The position numbers were made by a program, and so were the translations under genes. Below, piece by piece: positions 7,082-16,300 of a stretch of 64,000 nucleotides of DNA. The notes under the pieces were generated by a model. It made no database searches and had not been told where the DNA came from. It was given only the letters and a program-made list of their open reading frames with translations. How positions within the stretch are numbered: position 1 is the first letter of the stretch; each line of letters begins with the position of its first letter. This stretch comes from Rhodovulum sulfidophilum DSM 1374 (GTDB taxonomy: Bacteria > Pseudomonadota > Alphaproteobacteria > Rhodobacterales > Rhodobacteraceae): NCBI RefSeq assembly GCF_001633165.1, contig NZ_CP015418.1:1922001-1986000 (forward strand), given 5' to 3'.

Positions 7082-8269
7082 ATGACCGAGACCGAAGCCA
7101 AGACCGGGCGGGTGCGTGGCCCCGCTGTGGAAATACGCGAGGCGCTGGAGGACTTCATGAAGGATTTCAGTAGTTTCCAGTCCGAAATCAAATCGAGACT
7201 CAAGCAACAGGAAGAGCGACTGACCATGTTCGACCGGAAATCGCAAGTGACTGCGGGGCGCCCTGTTCTGTCCCGTTCCGCCGAGATCGAAGTGCCTCAC
7301 AAGAAGGCCTTCGGCGCTTATCTGAGAACCGGCGACGATGACGCTCTGCGCGGGCTCGAAATCGAGGCCAAGGCGATGTCGACCGCGGTGGCCGGCGATG
7401 GCGGCTATCTGATCGACCCCGAAACCGCCAGCAGCATCCAGTCGGTGCTGACCTCGACGGCGTCGATCCGGTCGATCTCGCAGGTGGTCACGGTGGAGGC
7501 CAGTTCCTATGACGTCCTGGTCGACCATTCGGATACCGGCTCGGGCTGGTCGAGCGAGACCGGCAGCCAGGTCGAGACCGGGACGCCTCAGATCGAGCGG
7601 GTGACGATCCCGCTGCACGAGTTGTCGGCGATGCCAAAGATCAGCCAGCGGCTGCTGGATGACAGCGCCTTCGACATCGAGGGCTGGCTGGCGGGGCGGA
7701 TTGCCGACAAGTTCGCCCGGGCCGAGGCCGCCGCCTTCATCTCGGGCGACGGTGCCGACAAGCCGCGGGGCTTTCTCAACCATCCGAAGGTGGCCGAAGC
7801 GTCCTGGTCCTGGGGCAGTCTCGGCTATGTCGCGACCGGTGCCGATGGCGATTTCGACGTCGGGGCGCCCTCGGACGCGATCCTCGATCTGGTCTATTCG
7901 CTGGGGGCTGTCTATCGCGCCAATGCCACATTCGTGATGAATTCGAAGACCGCCGGTGCGGTCCGCAAGATGAAGGATGCCGACGGGCGGTTTTTGTGGT
8001 CGGACGGGCTGGCCGCGGCCGAGCCCGCGCGGCTGCTGGGCTATCCGGTGCTGATCGCCGAGGACATGCCCGATATCGCAGCGGATGCGGCGGCCATTGC
8101 CTTCGGCGATTTCCAGGCCGGGTATGCCGTGGCCGAGCGGCCCGATCTGCGGGTGCTGCGCGATCCGTTCTCGGCCAAGCCGCATGTGCTGTTCTACGCT
8201 ACCAAGCGCGTCGGCGGCGATGTCAGCGACTTTGCTGCGATCAAGGTGCTGAAGTTCTCGGTGTCCTGA
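7082..8269 (+). CDS. orfg5: GTA major capsid protein (g5)
   Basis: A 395-residue HK97-fold capsid protein. Residues 1-60 are a charged, coiled-coil-like delta/scaffold region (ALEDFMKDFSSFQSEIKSRL, then KQQEERL) that the g4 protease would remove; the mature part begins near AKAMSTAVAGDGGYLIDPE. Later motifs HELSAMPKISQRLLDDS, AAAFISGDGADKPRGFLNHP and ATFVMNSKTAGAVRKMKD are characteristic of the phage HK97 capsid family. ATG 7082 has AGGA upstream. The capsid encloses the few kilobases of host DNA a GTA carries. Confidence 0.95.
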   Translation: MTETEAKTGRVRGPAVEIREALEDFMKDFSSFQSEIKSRLKQQEERLTMFDRKSQVTAGRPVLSRSAEIEVPHKKAFGAYLRTGDDDALRGLEIEAKAMSTAVAGDGGYLIDPETASSIQSVLTSTASIRSISQVVTVEASSYDVLVDHSDTGSGWSSETGSQVETGTPQIERVTIPLHELSAMPKISQRLLDDSAFDIEGWLAGRIADKFARAEAAAFISGDGADKPRGFLNHPKVAEASWSWGSLGYVATGADGDFDVGAPSDAILDLVYSLGAVYRANATFVMNSKTAGAVRKMKDADGRFLWSDGLAAAEPARLLGYPVLIAEDMPDIAADAAAIAFGDFQAGYAVAERPDLRVLRDPFSAKPHVLFYATKRVGGDVSDFAAIKVLKFSVS

Positions 8270-8431
8270 TCGCAGGCGATCCGGCACCGCATCCACACCG
8301 GCCCCCGGTATCGGGGCGGTGAGGCGCGCGCTGACCCCCGAGGTCCGATCCATCCGGGCGTTCCCTCCGACAGGGCGGGACGGGTCGGCGCGCGTCGTCC
8401 TTGCGGCGAGGAAAAGCGGAGAAACCACGAC

Positions 8432-9031
8432 ATGATGCTGATCGAGCAGACGAGGGTGCCCGGAGCGGCGCTTCCGCTTGCGCAATTCAAGGCGCAGCTG
8501 CGTCTCGGGACGGGATTTGCCGGAGAGGAAAATCAGGATGCCTATCTCGAGGCGCTGCTTCGGGCCGCCATCGCGGCGGTAGAGGCGCGGACCGGAAAGG
8601 CCCTGATCGTCCGGAGCTTCAGCTATGAGCTGCAGGGCTGGCGCCAGAGCGACCGGCAGGTTTTGCCGGTCGCGCCAGTGCAGGCCGTGACCGGGATCCG
8701 CGCCGTCGACCGCAACGGCACCGCCGTTCCGGTGCCGCCCGGACGCTACCGGCTGGTGGCAGACACCCATGCGCCGCAGCTGCGGGGCACGGGGGGGGCG
8801 ATGCCGGGCATTCCCTTCGAGGGCAGCGCCCGGATCGATTTCGAGGCTGGGTTCGGTGCCGACTGGGCAGCGGTGCCCGAGGATCTGGGCCATGCGGTGT
8901 TGCTGCTGGCCGCGCATTACTACGAGAACCGGCTCGAGCAGCCGACCGGGAAAGGCGCGATGCCGTTCGGCGTTGCCGCGCTGACCGACCGCTGGCGCCC
9001 GTTGCGGCTGACGCCGGGAGGCCCGCGATGA
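8432..9031 (+). CDS. orfg6: GTA head-tail connector/adaptor (g6)
   Basis: A 199-residue protein of the phiE125 gp8-like connector family: an N-terminal helical part (LPLAQFKAQLRL; AYLEALLRAAIAAVEARTGK), a beta-rich middle (LVRSFSYELQGW-like, VAPVQAVTGIRAVD) and a terminal LLLAAHYYENR. In the RcGTA particle this protein is the adaptor ring below the portal. A 162-base untranslated gap (8270-8431) with no U-tract precedes it. Its TGA overlaps the ATG of g7 by four bases. Confidence 0.88.
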   Translation: MMLIEQTRVPGAALPLAQFKAQLRLGTGFAGEENQDAYLEALLRAAIAAVEARTGKALIVRSFSYELQGWRQSDRQVLPVAPVQAVTGIRAVDRNGTAVPVPPGRYRLVADTHAPQLRGTGGAMPGIPFEGSARIDFEAGFGADWAAVPEDLGHAVLLLAAHYYENRLEQPTGKGAMPFGVAALTDRWRPLRLTPGGPR

Positions 9032-9369
9032 GCCGGGTGCCGATCCTGAACCGGCAGCTGGTCCTAGAAGTGCCGGTCCCTGTCGCCGATGGCGCGGGCG
9101 GCTTTTCCGAAACCTGGGTGCCGCGCGGCACGCTTTGGGCCGAGATGAGCCCGCGCATGGCGGGCGAGCGGGCGGGCGAGGAACTGGCGCTGTCGCGGGT
9201 CCTTTACCGGGTCGTGGTTCGGGGCGCTCCACCGGGCGCGCCCTCCCGGCCCGCGGCCGGCCAGCGGTTCCGCGAAGGGACGCGGTATTTCCACATCCGG
9301 GCGGTGACCGAGCATGACGCGCGCGGCCTCTACCTAGCCTGCTATGCGGAAGAGGAGATCGGGGCATGA
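9028..9369 (+). CDS. orfg7: GTA head-tail joining protein/stopper (g7)
   Basis: A 113-residue protein of the phage head-tail adaptor (SPP1 gp16-like) family: small beta-barrel pattern with LVLEVPVPVADGAGGFSETW, WAEMSPRMAGERAGEELALS and FREGTRYFHIRAVTEHD. In RcGTA the equivalent protein closes the connector after packaging. Start and stop both overlap neighbours (ATGA at 9028 and 9366), showing tight translational coupling of g6-g7-g8. Confidence 0.88.
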   Translation: MSRVPILNRQLVLEVPVPVADGAGGFSETWVPRGTLWAEMSPRMAGERAGEELALSRVLYRVVVRGAPPGAPSRPAAGQRFREGTRYFHIRAVTEHDARGLYLACYAEEEIGA

Positions 9370-9776
9370 GCTATGGCATGGCGGCGGCGCTGCAGGCCGC
9401 GATCTTCGAGCGGATTTCGGGACATGCCGCCATCGCCGCGATCGTCGGCGACGCGATCTTCGATGCCGTGCCCGCGGGACGTGTTCCGCCGATCTATGTG
9501 AGCCTGGGTCCGGAAGAGGTCCGCGACGCGTCCGACAAGGGCGCGGACGGGGCAAGGCATCTCGTGACGATTTCCGTCGTCAGCGAGGAGGCCGGTTTCG
9601 CCCGGGCCAAGGCCGCCGCCGGAGCCATCTCCGACGCCCTGACCGGGGCACCGCTCGCGCTCGCCCGGGGCAGGGTGGTCGGACTTTGGTTCGACCGCGC
9701 CCGCGCCCGGCGTGTCGGAGCGAAGGATCAGCGTCGCATCGACCTGCGGTTCTCCGTCCGGGTCGAGGACGATTGA
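9366..9776 (+). CDS. orfg8: GTA tail terminator, DUF3168 family (g8)
   Basis: A 136-residue DUF3168 protein: short N-terminal helix ALQAAIFERISGHAAIAAIV, then DAIFDAVPAGRVPPIYVSLGPEE split by a turn, and HLVTISVVSEEAGFARAKAAAG. Members cap the tail tube where it meets the head. It starts inside the g7 stop (ATGA) and ends 23 bases before g9, whose GTGGAGGA ribosome-binding site lies in that gap. Confidence 0.88.
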   Translation: MSYGMAAALQAAIFERISGHAAIAAIVGDAIFDAVPAGRVPPIYVSLGPEEVRDASDKGADGARHLVTISVVSEEAGFARAKAAAGAISDALTGAPLALARGRVVGLWFDRARARRVGAKDQRRIDLRFSVRVEDD

Positions 9777-9799
9777 ATGACACATGTGGAGGACGCGAA

Positions 9800-10213
9800 A
9801 TGACGGCGCAGAACGGCAAGGATCTTCTCATCAAGGTCGACATCTCCGGCGCGGGAGACTTCTCGACCTTCGCGGGGCTGCGGGCCTCGCGCATCAGCTT
9901 CAATGCCGAGCCGGTGGACGTGACCAGCCTGGAAAGCCAGGGCGGGTGGCGCGAATTGCTGGTCGGCGCGGGGGTCAAATCGGCCGCGATCAGCGGTTCG
10001 GGCGTCTTCAAGGATGCCGAAACCGACGCCCGGGCCCGGCAGGTCTTCTTCGATGGCCTCATGCCGCTTTTCCAGCTGGTGATCCCGGATTTCGGGGTCG
10101 TCGAGGGGCGGTTCCAGGTCAGCAGCCTGGAATATGCCGGCAGCCACAATGGCGAGGCCACCTATGAAATGACGCTCGCCTCGGCCGGTGTCCTCAGCTT
10201 TACGGCGATGTGA
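9800..10213 (+). CDS. orfg9: GTA major tail tube protein (g9)
   Basis: A 137-residue tail tube protein of the TP901-1-like family: GKDLLIKVDISGAGDFSTFAG, a switch to FNAEPVDVTSLESQGGWREL, ISGSGVFKDAETDARARQVF and C-terminal ATYEMTLASAGVLSFTAM. Rings of this protein stack to form the short GTA tail. The ATG has GTGGAGGACGCGAA upstream, the best ribosome-binding site in the tail region, fitting a protein needed in many copies. Its stop overlaps a GTG before g10. Confidence 0.92.
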   Translation: MTAQNGKDLLIKVDISGAGDFSTFAGLRASRISFNAEPVDVTSLESQGGWRELLVGAGVKSAAISGSGVFKDAETDARARQVFFDGLMPLFQLVIPDFGVVEGRFQVSSLEYAGSHNGEATYEMTLASAGVLSFTAM

Positions 10214-10215
10214 GC

Positions 10216-10548
10216 ATGCCAAATCCCCATGCAGGCGAAGTGGCGCTGATGGTCAATGCAGAGCGCCGGGTTCTCAAGCTCACGCTTGGCGCATTGGCCG
10301 AACTGGAGGCGGCGCTGGGCGCCGACACGCTGCTGGCGCTGATCGAGCGCTACGAGGAGGGGCATTTCGCGACCCGCGACGTGGTCGCGCTTTTGCTGGC
10401 CGGGTTGCGCGGCGGTGGATGGAAGGGAACGACGGCCGATCTTGCCGAAGCCGATATCGGGGGCGGGCCGATTGCCGCCGCGCAGGCGGCCGCGCAGCTT
10501 CTGGCGCGGGCCTTCACCTTGCCGGAGGCGAGAAAGGATGGGCTTTGA
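10216..10548 (+). CDS. orfg10: GTA tail assembly chaperone-type protein (g10)
   Basis: A 110-residue gene-transfer-agent family protein in the g10 position, where tailed phages keep a tail assembly chaperone between the tube and the tape measure. NAERRVLKLTLGALAELEAA and DVVALLLAGLRGGGWKGTTA are the conserved core. The ATG at 10216 is given as start; a GTG two codons upstream (10210) overlaps the g9 stop as GTGA and is equally plausible. The next gene overlaps its 3' end by 11 bases in another frame, reminiscent of the gpG/gpGT arrangement of lambda-like tails. Confidence 0.85.
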   Translation: MPNPHAGEVALMVNAERRVLKLTLGALAELEAALGADTLLALIERYEEGHFATRDVVALLLAGLRGGGWKGTTADLAEADIGGGPIAAAQAAAQLLARAFTLPEARKDGL

Positions 10549-10732
10549 CTGGGGCACCCTGATGCGGGCGGGCATCCGCGGGCTGGGACTGAGGCCGGCC
10601 GAGTTCTGGGCGCTGACGCCCGCCGAACTGATGCTGATGCTGGGGGCCGATGGCGGGCCTGCCCCCATGAGCCGCGCGCGGCTGGAGGAACTGGCCCGCG
10701 CCTTTCCGGACAAACCGAGGGACGAAGGATAG
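10538..10732 (+). CDS. orfg10.1: GTA tail assembly chaperone-type protein (g10.1)
   Basis: A 64-residue protein of the small phage tail assembly chaperone family seen in GTAs (rcc01693-like). The core WGTLMRAGIRGLGLRPAEFW followed by ALTPAEL is conserved. ATG 10538 has GGAGGCGAGAAAGG upstream, inside the end of g10. Genes g10 and g10.1 together likely coat the tape measure before tail assembly. It ends three bases before the g11 ATG. Confidence 0.85.
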   Translation: MGFDWGTLMRAGIRGLGLRPAEFWALTPAELMLMLGADGGPAPMSRARLEELARAFPDKPRDEG

Positions 10733-10735
10733 GCC

Positions 10736-11404
10736 ATGGCCGATGCTGACGATATCGAGTCATTCGAGGCGCAGCTGGAGGCGCTTGAGACGACCCTGGG
10801 AGGAGCGAGCGGCACGGCCGCGGCTTTCGAGGTCGAACTCGTGCGGATGCGGGACTCGCTGACGCTGACGAACCGCGAGGTCAGTTCGCTGTCGAACGCC
10901 ATCGGGCGCGGCCTTCGGGGGGCCTTCGACGGGCTGGTCTTCGATGGAATGAAGCTTTCCGATGCCCTGAAATCGGTCGCCAATTCGCTGGCCAACGCAA
11001 CCTATGCTGCTGCCGTGAAGCCCGTGCAGGGGCAGCTGGGCGGTTTGCTTGCGGGCGGGATCGAGGGGCTGCTGGGTGCCGCCTTGCCCTTTGCAAAGGG
11101 CGCGAGCTTTTCGCAGGGCCGGGTCATTCCCTTCGCTTCTGGCGGTATCGTCGGTCAGGCGACCTATTTTCCGATGCGGGGGGGCACCGGGCTGATGGGA
11201 GAGGCCGGGCCCGAGGCGATCCTGCCGCTGTCGCGGGGCGCCGATGGCCGGCTGGGGGTCCGGTCGGAAAGCGGCGGTTCGGCGCGGCCGGTCCAGATCG
11301 TGATGAACATCAACACGCCTGACGTACAGGGCTTCGCGCGCAGTCAGAGCCAGATCGCGGCCGAGATGAGCCGTTTGCTGTCGCGCGCCCAGCGGAACAG
11401 GTGA
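10736..11404 (+). CDS. orfg11: GTA tail tape measure protein (g11)
   Basis: A 222-residue tape measure, much shorter than in siphophages (usually 700 residues or more), fitting the short GTA tail. Residues 1-55 are charged helix (ESFEAQLEALETTLGG); then a hydrophobic, alanine/glycine-rich segment (LGGLLAGGIEGLLGAALPFA) and the lambda-type C-terminal motif FASGGIVGQATYFPMRGG followed by GLMGEAGPEAILPL. It ends with a basic LLSRAQRNR. The protein sets tail length and may form the DNA exit path. Confidence 0.9.
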   Translation: MADADDIESFEAQLEALETTLGGASGTAAAFEVELVRMRDSLTLTNREVSSLSNAIGRGLRGAFDGLVFDGMKLSDALKSVANSLANATYAAAVKPVQGQLGGLLAGGIEGLLGAALPFAKGASFSQGRVIPFASGGIVGQATYFPMRGGTGLMGEAGPEAILPLSRGADGRLGVRSESGGSARPVQIVMNINTPDVQGFARSQSQIAAEMSRLLSRAQRNR

Positions 11405-11419
11405 AGGAGGAGATCGCAG

Positions 11420-12052
11420 ATGGGATTTCACGAAGTCCGTTTCCCGGCCAATCTCAGCTTCGGCTCGGTGGGCGGTCCCGAGCGTCGCACGGAGATCGTC
11501 ACCCTCGCCAACGGTTTCGAGGAGCGCAACAGCCCCTGGGAGCATGCCCGGCGGCGCTACGATGCGGGGGTCGCGATGAGTTCGCTTGACGATGTCGAGC
11601 AGCTGATCGCCTTCTTCGAGTCGCGGCGCGGCCAGCTTTACGGATTCCGCTGGAAGGACTGGTCGGATTACAAGTCCTGCCGCCCTTCGGCCGAGATCGC
11701 GCCGGGCGATCAGGTGATCGGTTTCGGCGATGGCGGCACGGTCCAGTTCCAGCTTCAGAAGACCTATGCCTCGGGCGGGCAGTCCTATGTGCGTCCGATC
11801 GCAAAGCCGGTCGCGGGCACGGTTCGGCTGGCCGTGGACGGCACCGAGATCTTCGCGCTGACCGATTACATGATCGACCTCGCTTCGGGCTTGGTGACCC
11901 TGGCCGAGGCGCCGCCGACGGGAGCGGTCGTGAGCGCGGGGTTCGAGTTCGATGTCCCGGTGCGGTTCGATACCGACCGGATCCAGAGTTCGGTCGAGAG
12001 CTTCCGGGCCGGAGATGTGCCCTCGGTTCCCGTCGTGGAGCTCCGGATCTGA
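11420..12052 (+). CDS. orfg12: GTA distal tail protein, DUF2460 (g12)
   Basis: A 210-residue DUF2460 (TIGR02217-like) protein: FHEVRFPANLSFGSVGGPE at the start, then RRTEIVTLANGFEERNSPWE and FFESRRGQLYGFRWKDWSDY, which are family hallmarks. In RcGTA it is the distal tail ring linking tube and hub. AAGGAGGAG lies just before the ATG region. The TGA overlaps the g13 ATG by one base (TGATG). Confidence 0.92.
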   Translation: MGFHEVRFPANLSFGSVGGPERRTEIVTLANGFEERNSPWEHARRRYDAGVAMSSLDDVEQLIAFFESRRGQLYGFRWKDWSDYKSCRPSAEIAPGDQVIGFGDGGTVQFQLQKTYASGGQSYVRPIAKPVAGTVRLAVDGTEIFALTDYMIDLASGLVTLAEAPPTGAVVSAGFEFDVPVRFDTDRIQSSVESFRAGDVPSVPVVELRI

Positions 12053-12939
12053 TGCCGCTGTCGGGGACATTTCTGGCGCATCTGGAAAGCGGCGCGACAA
12101 CGCTTGCCAGGGCCTGGGCGCTGGTCCGGCGCGACGGCGTCGTGCTGGGCTTCACCGATCACGACCGCGATCTTGTCTTTGCAGGGGTCACCTTCCGGGC
12201 CGATACCGGTATGACGGCGCGGGCGCTGAGCCAGACCACCGGGCTTTCCGTCGACAATTCGGCCGCCGTCTCGGCGCTGAGTTCGGAGGCGATCACCGAG
12301 GAGGACATCTCGGCCGGACGCTATGACGGCGCGGGGCTGCGGATCTGGCTGGTCAACTGGCGCGATCCCGAACAGCACGCGCTGATCTTCACCGGGACGC
12401 TGGGCGAGATGACCCGGACCGCCGGGGCCTTCGAGGCCGAGTTGCGCGGTCTGGCCGAAGGGTTGAACCAGCCGCAGGGGCAGATCTACCAGGCCCCTTG
12501 CGGTGCGGTTCTGGGCGATGGGGCCTGCCGTTTCGACACCGGACGGGCAGGCTTTTCCGCCGTCCTGGCTGCGGTGGCCGTGACCGGGCACCGGGCGTTC
12601 CGGTTCGAGGGGCTGTCCGGCTTTTCTTCCCGCTGGTTCGAGCAGGGGCGGCTTGAGGTGATGTCGGGACCCGCGGCCGGGCTTGCGGGCGCGATCAAGA
12701 GCGACCGCGAGGAGAATGGCCTTCGGGTGATCGAGCTCTGGTCCGAGATCCGCGGGCCGGTCACTGCCGGCGACACTCTGCGGCTGACGGCTGGATGCGA
12801 CCGGCGGGCCGAGACCTGCCGCAGCAAGTTCGACAATTTCCTCAATTTCAGGGGGTTTCCGCATATCCCGGGCGAGGATTGGCTGATGAGCTATCCGACC
12901 CGCACGGGTGTGAACAACGGGGGAAGTCTGACGTCATGA
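12052..12939 (+). CDS. orfg13: GTA tail hub, DUF2163 / gpL-like (g13)
   Basis: A 295-residue hub protein of the DUF2163/BR0599 family. The N-terminal half has LARAWALVRRDGVVLGFTDH followed by DRDLVFAG. The C-terminal half contains all four cysteines of the protein (Cys150, Cys159, Cys249, Cys256), in APCGAV, GACRF, GCDRR and TCRSKF, followed by NFLNFRGFPHIPG. This is the arrangement that in lambda gpL-related tail tips binds an iron-sulfur cluster. The stop overlaps the g14 start as ATGA. Confidence 0.92.
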   Translation: MPLSGTFLAHLESGATTLARAWALVRRDGVVLGFTDHDRDLVFAGVTFRADTGMTARALSQTTGLSVDNSAAVSALSSEAITEEDISAGRYDGAGLRIWLVNWRDPEQHALIFTGTLGEMTRTAGAFEAELRGLAEGLNQPQGQIYQAPCGAVLGDGACRFDTGRAGFSAVLAAVAVTGHRAFRFEGLSGFSSRWFEQGRLEVMSGPAAGLAGAIKSDREENGLRVIELWSEIRGPVTAGDTLRLTAGCDRRAETCRSKFDNFLNFRGFPHIPGEDWLMSYPTRTGVNNGGSLTS

Positions 12940-13379
12940 TCGACATGGGAGAGCGGGCCGCCGCCGAGGCGCGGCGCTGGATCGGCACGCCATACCGCCA
13001 TCAGGGCACGGTGCGGGGCGCCGGGGCCGATTGTCTGGGCTTGTTGCGCGGCGTCTGGCGCGCGCTTTATGGCCGCGAACCCGAGGAGGTGCCGCCCTAC
13101 ACGCCGGACTGGTCCGAACCTCAGGGCGAAGAGGTGCTGTGGCGGGCGGCCGGGCGGCATCTGATCGCCAAGCCGCTGGAGCAGGCCGCCGAGGGCGATG
13201 TGATCCTGTTCCGGATGCGCGACGACACGGTTGCCAAGCATCTCGGCTTGCAGGGGCGGGTGAACGGGGTGCCGAGTTTCATTCACGCCTATTCCGGCCA
13301 TGGCGTGGTCGAAAGTTCGCTGTCCGAGCCCTGGACGCGGCGGATCGTGGCCCGGTTCGCCTTTCCCGAAAGGATCTGA
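12936..13379 (+). CDS. orfg14: GTA NlpC/P60 cell-wall peptidase (g14)
   Basis: A 147-residue NlpC/P60 cysteine peptidase, expected at the tail tip to open peptidoglycan during DNA delivery. The likely triad is Cys33 in GADCLGLLRG, His102 in AKHLGL and His117 in SFIHAYSG; WIGTPYRHQG before the cysteine and GDVILFRM before the first histidine are typical. It starts inside the g13 stop and ends three bases before g15. No signal peptide is present, as expected for a virion part. Confidence 0.93.
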   Translation: MIDMGERAAAEARRWIGTPYRHQGTVRGAGADCLGLLRGVWRALYGREPEEVPPYTPDWSEPQGEEVLWRAAGRHLIAKPLEQAAEGDVILFRMRDDTVAKHLGLQGRVNGVPSFIHAYSGHGVVESSLSEPWTRRIVARFAFPERI

Positions 13380-13382
13380 TCC

Positions 13383-16300
13383 ATGGCGACAATCGTATTG
13401 TCGGCGGCTGGTGCTGCGGCCGGTTCGGCGCTGGGCGGCTCGGTGCTGGGGCTGTCGAGTGCGGTCCTCGGCCGGGCGGTCGGTGCCACGCTGGGGCGGG
13501 TGATCGACCAGCAGTTGCTGGGCAGCGGATCGCAGGCGGTCGAGACCGGCAAGGTCGAGCGGTTTCGTCTGACCGGGGCCAGCGAGGGGGCGGCCGTGGG
13601 GCGGCTCTGGGGGCGGTCGCGGATCGCGGGACAGGTGATCTGGGCCTCGCGCTTTCGCGAGACCGTCAGCAGCCATGGCGGCGGCAAGGGCGCGCCCAGC
13701 AGGCCCAAGGTCAAGCAATTCAGCTATTCGGTGAGCCTTGGCATCGCGCTTTGCGAAGGCCGGATCGCGCGCGTCGGCCGGATCTGGGCGGACGGAACCG
13801 AGATCGAGCCGCAATCGCTGACGATGTGGGTCTATGACGGGTCGGAGGACCAGCTGCCCGATGTGCTGATCGAGGCAATCGAAGGAGAGGGCCGCGCCCC
13901 GGCCTATCGCGGGACCGCTTATGTCGTGATCGCGGACATGGATCTGGCCCGCTTCGGCAACCGGGTGCCGCAGCTTACCTTCGAGGTGGTGCGACGCGCC
14001 GCCGGTGCGGTCGACGATCTGCCCGGGCTGGTGCAGGGCATGGCTCTGATCCCGGGCACGGGCGAATACGCCCTGGCGACGACGCCGGTTCATTTCTCCT
14101 ACGGGCCGGGGCAGGCGGCGTCGGCCAATGTGAATACCCCCAGCGGCAAGACCGACATCGCCACGTCTCTTGACATGCTGCAGGGCGAATTGCCGAATGT
14201 CCGCTCGGTTTCGCTGGTGGTGAGCTGGTTCGCCTCGGATCTGCGGGCGCCGGTGGCGCGGATCAGACCCAAGGTCGAGCAGACGAAGTTCGACGGTCAG
14301 CCGATGCCCTGGCAGGTGGCGGGGCTGAGCAGGCGCATGGCCGAAGTGGTGCCCCATGTCGACGGCAAGCCGATTTATGGTGGGACGCCGACCGATGCCA
14401 GTGTCGTCGAAGCGATCCGGGCGTTGCGCCAGCGCGGCCAGGAGGCGGTTTTCTATCCGTTCATTCTGATGGACCAGCTTGAGGGCAATTCCCTGATCGA
14501 CCCCTATACCGGGGTGGCGGGGCAGCCGCCCTTGCCCTGGCGCGGCCGCATCACGCTGAATTTCGCGCCGAACCATGCCTTCACGACAGATGGCAGCCGG
14601 TTTGCCGAGGATGAGGTGGCACTGTTCTTCGGGACCGCGCGGCCGGAGGATTTCGAGCTTTCCGGCCAGGACGTCCTGTATTCGGGACCGGATGACTGGA
14701 GCTATCGCCGCTTCATCCTGCATTACGCTCATCTTTGCGTGCTTGCCGGCGGGGTTTCGGCCTTTTGCATCGGCTCGGAGCTGCGCGGGCTGACGACGAT
14801 CCGGGGCGCGGAGGGACGGTTTCCGGCGGTGGAGGCGCTGCGGGCGCTGGCGGCGGATGTGCGCAGGATCGTCGGCCCGTCCTGCAAGATCGGCTATGCG
14901 GCCGATTGGAGCGAATATTTCGGCTTTCATCCCGAGGACGGGACGGGCGATGTGCTGTTCCATCTCGATCCGCTCTGGGCCGATCCCGCGATCGATTTCG
15001 TCGGCATCGACAATTACATGCCGCTGTCGGACTGGCGGGATGGCGACGAGCATGCCGATGCCGGTTGGAGAACGATCCACGATCGGGACTATCTGCGGTC
15101 GAATATCGAGGGGGGCGAGGGGTTCGACTGGTATTACGGCTCGCAGGCGGCACGCGATGCGCAAATCCGCACGCCGATCACCGACGGGGCCCATGGCGAG
15201 CCCTGGGTCTGGCGCTACAAGGATCTTCGGAGCTGGTGGCAGAATGCCCATCATGACCGGATCGACGGGGTGCGCAGCGTGGTGCCGACCGCCTGGGTGC
15301 CGCAATCGAAGCCGATCTGGTTCACCGAGCTCGGCTGCCCCGCCGTCGACAAGGGCACCAATGCGCCCAATCTCTTCAGCGATCCGAAATCCTCGGAAAA
15401 CGCGCTGCCGCCCTATTCGACCGGTGCCCGCGACGACCTGATCCAGCATCAGTATCTGCGGGCGATGCTGGGCTATTGGGGCGATCCCGCGATCAATCCG
15501 GTCTCGGAGCTTTACGGGGCGCCGATGGTGGACATGTCCCGCGCCCATGTCTGGGCCTGGGATGCACGGCCCTATCCGCAGTTTCCGGCCAATCGCGCGC
15601 TTTGGTCGGATGGCGACAATTACAGCCGGGGGCACTGGCTGAACGGGCGCGCCTCGGCGCAGGCGCTCGATGCGGTGATCCGCGAGATCTGCACCGAGGC
15701 GGGCGTTTCCGACCTGGATGTCTCGGATGTCTACGGGCTGGTGCGGGGCTATGCCGTCGGCGATCTGGCCGGGGCCCGGGCCGCGCTGCAGCCCCTGATG
15801 CTGGCCTATGGCATCGAGGCGGCCGAACGCGACGGACGGATCGTCTTCTTCAACCGCGACGGCCGTGAGCGCGTGGCCATCGATGCCGCGGATCTGGCCC
15901 GGACCGGCGAGTTGGCGGGCGATATCGAACACAGCCGGACGCCCGAGGCGGAGACTGCCGGGCGGGTCCGGCTTTCCTTCGTCGAGGCCGATGGCGCCTA
16001 CGAGACCCGCGCCGCGGAGGCGATCTTTCCGGACGAGGCGAGCCGGACCGTCTCGGCCAGCGAGATGCCGCTGGTACTGACCGGGGCCGAGGGGCAGGCC
16101 ATCGTCGAGCGCTGGCTGGCCGAGTCGCGTGTTGCACGCGACCGGGTGCGGCTGGCGCTGCCGCTGTCATCGCTGTCGGTGGGGGCGGGCGATGTCATGC
16201 ATCTGTCCTCGGGCGATTACCGGATCGACCGGGTCGATCTGGGGGATACGCGCCGGATCGAGGCGGTGCGGGTCGAGCGCGGGCTGTATTTGCCACCCCG

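Noticed and set aside
8270..8431. Extra GTA gene between g5 and g6
   Set aside because: No frame with start and ribosome-binding site of useful length; treated as untranslated gap.
6749..9367. 872-codon open frame on the minus strand
   Set aside because: Antisense to the GTA capsid and connector genes; no domain or start signal.
12891..15932. 1013-codon open frame on the minus strand
   Set aside because: It is antisense to g14/g15; long frames opposite GC-rich genes are expected and its translation is low-complexity Arg/His/Pro-rich.
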